Origin: Combretum micranthum
Lineage: Eukaryota > Streptophyta > Magnoliopsida > Myrtales > Combretaceae
Direction of reading: 5' to 3'
Length of the DNA stretch: 64,000 nucleotides
NCBI GenBank assembly: GCA_024138025.1
Contig: JAMXBD010001392.1
Location: 310,001 to 374,000, forward strand
Shown here: positions 59,701 to 64,000 of the stretch, piece after piece
Layout of the letters: each line of letters opens with the position of its first letter
Numbering within the stretch: the first letter of the stretch is position 1
Translations under genes and position numbers: made by a program
The notes under the pieces: generated by a model
What the model was told of the DNA's origin: nothing
Databases searched by the model: none
The model's input: the letters and a program-made list of their open reading frames with translations, nothing else

Positions 59701-62700
59701 TGGTGTACAGTACTACTATGGAGGAACATTTACAGCACTTGAGAGTAGTATTGGGGTTGCTGGAACAGCATCAATTCACTGCCAATAAAAAAAAATGTAT
59801 TTTTGGCCAAGCTTCTTTGGAGTATCTAGGACACATTATTTCTGCTGCAGGAGTGTCTGTTGATCCGAGTAAAGTCAAGCTGTATTGGATTGGCCTATTC
59901 CTTCTACTTTAAAAGCTGTCCGTGGTTTTTTAGGCCTTTCGGGGTACTATCGAAGTTTATTGCTAACTATGGGCAAATAGCCAGACCACTCACTAATCTT
60001 CTAAAAAAGATGCTTTTGAATGGAGTGAGGAGGCTTTATCTTCTTTTCGGAACTTGCAGCATGCTTTAACACATGCTCCGGTTTTGGCTATGCCCAATTT
60101 CACTCAACAGTTTGTTATTGAGTGTGATGCTTCGGGAACAGGCATTGGTGCTGTCCTAATGCAGAATGCCAAACCTATTGCTTATTTTAGCAAGGCTCTT
60201 TCGGATAGAAATATGATGAAGTCTACTTATGAAAAGGAATTAATGGCCTTAGTTTTGTCTATCAATCATTGGCGGCCGTATTTGTTGGGAAGGAAGTTCA
60301 TTGTCGAACTGATCAGCGGAGTTTGAAATATTTGTTGAACCAAAGGATTACTACTCCTAACCAACAACATTGGTTAGCGAAGTTATTGGGATACGAATTT
60401 GAGATTCAATATAAATTGGGACGAGAGAATGGCGCAGCTGATGCTTTGTCAAGACAATTTGGAGATAGCCAAGTGAATGACATTATGTTGGCTGGCATTT
60501 CAGGTCCCATTTAGACCGATATGGATGCCATACGCACTGCTGTCTTACACGACAGTTTTCTTGCTACTAAGGTTAATCTGTTGAAGGAAGGGAAAGAAGC
60601 AGGTCGGGGGTTTCATTGGTCCAAGATACTTTGTATTATCACAATCGTTAGTGATTCCTGCTAAGTCTACTTGGGTACCCTTATTTTTGCATGAGTTTCA
60701 TTCTTCGCTTGTTGGGGGTCATGCGGGCTTTGTCAAGACATATAAAAGATTGATTCAGCATCTATATTGGGTGGGGATGAAGCAAGATGTTGCAACCTTT
60801 GTAGCTCAATGTGCTGTTTGTCAAAGGAATAAAATTCAGAATTTAGCTCCAGCTGGGTTGTTAAGCCCACTTCCTATTCCTACTGCTATTTGGAATGACA
60901 TTTCCATGGATTTTATTTCGGGTTTACCTCGTTCTAGAGGCTTTGATGTTATTTTTGTGGTGGTGGATCGTTTTTCTAAATACGGTCACTTCTTATTACT
61001 TAAACATCCTTATAATGCTCGTAGTAGCTGAGCTTTTCATGAAGGAAATTGTAAGACTTCATGGGTTTCCTCAAACCATTGTTAGTGATCGTGATCCACT
61101 TTTTGTTAGCAGATTTTGGCAAGAGCTCTTTACTTTACAAGGAACACGTTTGCACTTTAGTTCCGCTTATCATCCGGAGACGGATGGCCAAACCGAGGTC
61201 TTAAATCGTTGTTTAGTGTTATTTGAGATGTTTTGCATCCGATTTGCCTCATACTTGGGCTAAGTGGATTAGTTGGGCAGAATTTGCATATAACACTTCT
61301 TTTCATACTTCATTGGGAATGACTCCTTTTGAGGTTGTTTATGGTCGTCCACCTCCAGCTATACCTTTATATGTCCATAAGGAAGTATGGAATGAGCAAT
61401 TGCGGCTGGCTATGAGCTCTCGGGATCAGATTTTGCTTCAACTACGTGGTAATCTGGAGAGAGCTCAGTTGAGAAATTGTGCAGCAGCCAATAAACACCG
61501 GAGGCATGTGGAGTATGCAGTGGGTGATTGGGTTTTTCTTAAACTTAGATCAGCTCTACAGACGAGGATGGGAACTAAACCTATTTCTAAGCTAGCTCCT
61601 CGTTTTTATGGTCCTTATCAAGTTATTCGTCGGATTGGACAAGTGGCCTATCAATTACAGCTGCCCGACAATTGCAAGTTGCATCCTGTTTTCCATGTTT
61701 CCTTGTTGAAACGCTCTCATGGATCTTTTCCTGTGGTGGCTGATTTGCCTACTGATGAGGAGTTTGATGTTGCTGAGGATGGTCCTTATCCTTCCGTGTG
61801 TTGGGCCGCCGTTATGATGTTCGGGAAGGGGTGGAGGTTCCTCAAGTGTTAATTCACTGGTCTGATTCTCCTTCTTCAGCTGCTACTTGGGAAGATACAA
61901 CTGCTATTTGTAGTCAATTTCCTACTTTTGTCCTTGAGGACAAGGACAGTTCTACCGGAGGAGGTATTGATACGAGTCAAGAAGGGCGATCTAGACCTAT
62001 AATGCAGGTCTATAGGAGAAGAGAAAAATAATACATGGGAATAGATAAATAAAGATAGCAAATAAAGCATTGTTAGTATATTCTGTTAGTAACAAATGTT
62101 ATTAGTATATGTTTGTTAGTATATTCTGTTGTTAGTATATGTTTGTTAGGATATTTTGTTAGTGGTGAGCTGGACAAGTTAGTTAGGGAGTGTGCCTATA
62201 TAAGTCAGAAATAAAGAGGAGAGAGGGGAAGAAAAATTCGGTTAGATTGATTTTTGAAAGTGGGAGGTTGTTAAGAGCTGGCTGGCCATACTGTTGATGG
62301 TAAGCTCTAACCTCTAAAGCTGAGCTCTCATAGTTTCTATAGCTTTTGTGTACTCGGATTCTATTTGAGCAAACTGTCTTGTATCACAAATATACAGCAA
62401 TTACTTGATCCATTGTGTTTTAAGCAATGCAGTAATAAAGCAACGAAATTTTTTGTCCCTTCTATGCTCCATTGATTTGCAACCAATCCACGGAATTAAT
62501 AAACATCTGATATGAATCTTAGCACGCATGTGTTATAGAAATACTGAGTTAAGCACAACGAACCTGGACTGGAGTATGGCCAAGTGAATCGCGAAGTGGC
62601 TTGATGCTGGAAACAGGATGCTCAGGTGGTAGCTCACACACAATTTGATTTAGTAACTGCAACATGCATGTTAGCAAAACCACATTAAAAATGTTATTAA

Positions 62701-63152
62701 GTTCACACCAACTAAACAGTTTTTATTATCCCATAGTTTGCTTCAGCCATGCTATGAAATAAAGCAGAGAAATTAATGAGAAGATCAAGTGTGCAAATTT
62801 AATGATTGATTACACAAGAGCCTCGACTTATATTGAATTGTTGATCTGCCCCACATCGTATTTCCTAGTACCCTAGCTGACTTGTACTCCTAGCAGAAAA
62901 GAGTAAAGTCGTCCTCAAGATACCTAACTTTCTCATTTTTTTTTGGTGGAGATAATTTTCTAATCTTATGTGTTTAAAGGTGCATTAGCTTAAAGAGGGC
63001 AAAATGTGTTTGTCAGAGGTGCCTATTAGAGAGTAAATTATGTAAGTTTCAGATATAACAGTGCTCAAGAATTACAGAGCGTTGTAGTCACAAGTGGTTA
63101 CTTCAGCTTGACGGCCAGCATGAAGTCTCACGCCAGATGCATCATACATGAC
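56726..63152 (-). CDS. DUF212 (acid phosphatase/vanadium haloperoxidase-related) protein, 3' part
   Basis: The last three exons on the - strand are 63152-63102 ([17 protein letters not shown]), 62656-62564 ([20 protein letters not shown], then [11 protein letters not shown]) and 56785-56726 ([19 protein letters not shown], stop). All three have consensus GT-AG borders and phase-0 junctions, 67 residues in all. This is the C-terminal half of the plant DUF212 family, small membrane proteins of about 160 residues distantly related to PAP2 phosphatases; their function is not established. The final segment is the last membrane helix. Upstream exons lie right of the window. The last intron is 5.78 kb because a Reina retrotransposon (56805-62386, opposite strand) is inserted 19 nt from the 3' splice site, separating it from its original branch-point region. 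The exons show no damage. Confidence 0.88.
56800..56804. repeat. Target-site duplication (left) of the Reina element
   Basis: CAAAT directly precedes the left LTR; the same five bases follow the right LTR at 62387-62391. A perfect 5-bp duplication, as made by Ty3/Gypsy integrases. Confidence 0.93.
56805..57222 (+). repeat. Reina 5' LTR
   Basis: It runs from TGATACGAGTCAAG to CTTGTATCA; the ends TGATAC/GTATCA are inverted repeats. A TATA-like GCCTATATAAGTC lies near 57030. Short TTAGTATAT(T/G) motifs repeat in U3. Confidence 0.95.
57223..57240 (+). other. Reina primer-binding site
   Basis: ATTGGCGCCGTCTGTGGC follows the LTR directly; TTGGCGCCGTCTGTGG is a common primer site of plant LTR elements. 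Confidence 0.8.
57254..58111 (+). pseudogene. Reina gag (capsid region)
   Basis: The frame starts at the ATG 57254 ([20 protein letters not shown], a probable coiled coil) and is stopped by a TAA at 57389-57391. It continues in the same frame through [31 protein letters not shown] and [19 protein letters not shown], the retrotransposon-gag core. The frame is lost at a T-run near 58100, after VSLSFFTR. In intact relatives this is the capsid part that forms virus-like particles. Confidence 0.88.
58116..58595 (+). pseudogene. Reina gag zinc-knuckle region
   Basis: A Ser/Pro-rich linker is followed by [20 protein letters not shown], then QC: a chromovirus CxxC...HxC knuckle that binds the RNA genome. 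It then reads LRLIILEDD, a typical transition to protease. It is frameshifted relative to the capsid part and again near 58585. Confidence 0.85.
58600..59643 (+). pseudogene. Reina aspartic protease and reverse transcriptase N-terminus
   Basis: The protease active site [10 protein letters not shown] lies near 58679-58708, and the frame breaks right after it. From 58717 the reading continues with [11 protein letters not shown] (end of protease), then [49 protein letters not shown] and MPFGLTNA. A lost base near 59620 breaks the frame just before the catalytic loop. Confidence 0.9.
59640..59912 (+). pseudogene. Reina reverse transcriptase catalytic segment
   Basis: It contains the active-site loop [12 protein letters not shown] with both catalytic Asp residues, then [20 protein letters not shown]. 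The frame is lost again near 59880. It directly follows the N-terminal RT part in another frame. Confidence 0.9.
59913..60514 (+). pseudogene. Reina RNase H
   Basis: Pieces in different frames read [18 protein letters not shown] (RT-RNase H connection), [18 protein letters not shown] with the first catalytic Asp, [22 protein letters not shown], and then [13 protein letters not shown] and [12 protein letters not shown]. Breaks are near 60010 and 60300. Confidence 0.87.
60515..61263 (+). pseudogene. Reina integrase zinc finger and catalytic core
   Basis: An HHCC finger ([17 protein letters not shown], then CAVCQ) is followed by [18 protein letters not shown] with the first Asp, [18 protein letters not shown] with the second, and [14 protein letters not shown] with the catalytic Glu. 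The DDE triad is thus present but spread over two frames, with breaks near 61020 and 61220. Confidence 0.9.
61223..61967 (+). pseudogene. Reina integrase C-terminus and chromodomain
   Basis: It reads [28 protein letters not shown], then [19 protein letters not shown] (GPY/F module) and [12 protein letters not shown]. After a break near 61800, the chromodomain segment [20 protein letters not shown] and AICSQFP follows. Chromodomains of this kind direct integration towards particular chromatin. The reading ends at the purine tract before the 3' LTR. Confidence 0.88.
61954..61967 (+). other. Reina polypurine tract
   Basis: CCGGAGGAGGTAT directly precedes the TGATACG start of the right LTR. Confidence 0.75.
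61968..62386 (+). repeat. Reina 3' LTR
   Basis: Same sequence as 56805-57222 except TGGGA for TGAGA, AATAGATAAA for AATAATAAA, and two T-to-C differences near the 3' end (AAAGCTGAGCTCTC for AAAGTTGAGCTTTC). Confidence 0.95.
62387..62391. repeat. Target-site duplication (right) of the Reina element
   Basis: CAAAT, identical to the five bases at 56800-56804. Confidence 0.93.
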
Positions 63153-64000
63153 CTGCAAAAAACAAATGAAGCACAAACTCATAAATTTTCAGTAATAGGA
63201 CAACAGACAGAAGCGTCAAGCACCATATTATGGTTGGCAAACATAGAGAATGAATAATCAGATTAGCTTAATATGTGAAACAACCATCACAGAAGAATGC
63301 TAAAATTTGATATGTTTTATTGCTTGGAATCAGTATCTTACCTTGCAGTCATGTAGCTATATTTAGATACATAACTGGACAGGGAATGACGCATGACAAA
63401 TAGAGAGGAAAAACAAAGCACGTACAAGTTGGGGTAGAATCTTTCTTTTTTTTTTTTTTTTTCAAGATGAAGTCAGTTTTATTCTTTAACACAAGCACGT
63501 AAACATTTAGTCGAATTTGCATCAGCACAGTGCCACTAAGTAGCTTCCATATGGGCCACTGTAAAATCTAAACATTTTGGGGCCTGTTTGGATTGTTGGA
63601 ATTTTATCTGTATCGGTAACTTATTGATATCGGATTCAATTCAATATCAGTTTAGTTTAATCAGTTTATAAATAAAACTATCGGTTTTTCATCAGCATCA
63701 TACCTATGAAGAAATGACCCCTGTGAAATGATTTAGGCACATCTCTCTTTTCTTAATCACTAGCTTAAAAAGCAATAAAATTAAATAATATTAAAGTTTG
63801 TTAATTTAACCAAGCATGAGATCAAAGGTGGAAGCATCATGGGATGATGAAACGTAGAATTAGCCGTCAACACAAAAAAAAAAAAAAAAAAAAAAAAGAA
63901 AAGAGAATTACATGTTGAACGGAAGCCAAAGAAATGAACAATTTCTTCTCCATGTAAATTATATAATTTCTCCACGCATAAAGTGGTAGAATGACATGAA
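63153..64000 (-). other. DUF212 gene intron (upstream part of the window's last gene)
   Basis: No further DUF212 exon is recognisable here, so the next exon upstream lies beyond the window. The region holds poly-T (about 63448-63465) and poly-A (about 63874-63897) runs and the GGGCCTGTTTGG repeat listed separately. Confidence 0.6.
63581..63710 (+). repeat. Repeat starting GGGCCTGTTTGGATT (MITE-like)
   Basis: Related to 25260-25465 on the other strand: the same start, then the shared CAGTTTATAAATAAAACTA. The second end is not found, so it may be a partial copy. Confidence 0.5.

Larger units (their letters stand above)
56805..62386 (+). mobile_element. Reina-like Ty3/Gypsy chromovirus, structurally complete and young
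   Basis: Two LTRs (56805-57222 and 61968-62386), a primer-binding site, gag-PR-RT-RH-IN-chromodomain in order, a purine tract and CAAAT duplications make this a structurally complete element. By eye the LTRs differ at only three substitutions and one single-base indel in about 418 bp. The chromodomain ending [15 protein letters not shown] directly before the purine tract fits the Reina clade. Despite its youth, the coding region is split by about ten frame breaks and one in-frame TAA, so this copy as read cannot make its own proteins. It lies antisense within the last intron of the DUF212 gene. Confidence 0.95.

Noticed and set aside
1..64000. CRISPR arrays, operons, riboswitches, rRNA or phage-type systems
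   Set aside because: None is seen. The gene structure is that of a plant nuclear genome, and all regularly spaced repeats found are microsatellites, LTRs or tandem repeats within LTRs.

Overview
The window is nuclear DNA of a flowering plant, most likely a dicot. It is strongly AT-rich, its genes are split by GT-AG introns, and typical plant transposons (Copia, Tekay-like and Reina-like Gypsy chromoviruses, hAT-type MITEs) fill most of it. No bacterial or organellar gene is visible. The species cannot be named from the sequence.

Four host genes can be supported. (1) At 2-8677 (+) are the last ten exons of a class III starch-branching-enzyme-like gene (SBE3, called BE1/EMB2729 in Arabidopsis). 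Its sixth intron in the window is 5.5 kb because a rearranged Copia element sits in it. (2) At 10773-12367 (-) is a GT61 glycosyltransferase gene, recognisable throughout but broken by about six single-base shifts. (3) At 45228-45875 (-) is an intact single-exon DUF4408/DUF761 ('cotton fibre') membrane protein gene. (4) At 56726-63152 (-) are the last three exons of a DUF212 (acid phosphatase/vanadium haloperoxidase-related) gene. A young Reina-type retrotransposon (56805-62386) lies in its last intron, 19 nt from the 3' splice site.

The rest is layered mobile DNA. At 15.2-22.6 kb is an old Tekay-like chromovirus (-) that has lost its right-hand (5') LTR and carries a 503-bp hAT MITE in pol. 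At 14.0-14.9 kb is another hAT-like element with 8-bp flanking repeats. At 35.1-38.8 kb a small inverted-repeat element was split by a retrotransposon that later collapsed to a 3352-bp solo LTR; both layers keep their target duplications. Degraded LTR and pol remnants occur at 28.8-30.9, 38.95-42.3 and 51.6-54.9 kb. A local direct duplication pairs 47.74-48.58 kb with 53.64-54.47 kb. Several inverted-repeat elements (26.9, 27.6, 33-34, 42.7, 46.2 and 51.1 kb) fill the spacers.

The four host genes do not form a functional cluster: a plastid glucan-metabolism protein, a Golgi glycosyltransferase, a membrane protein of unknown role and a DUF212 membrane protein. What links them is transposon history, with two of the four carrying LTR elements in introns. 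I found no evidence of a new biological system. The most unusual structures are the internally inverted Copia element, the very young Reina element beside a splice site, and the nested MITE/solo-LTR structure.
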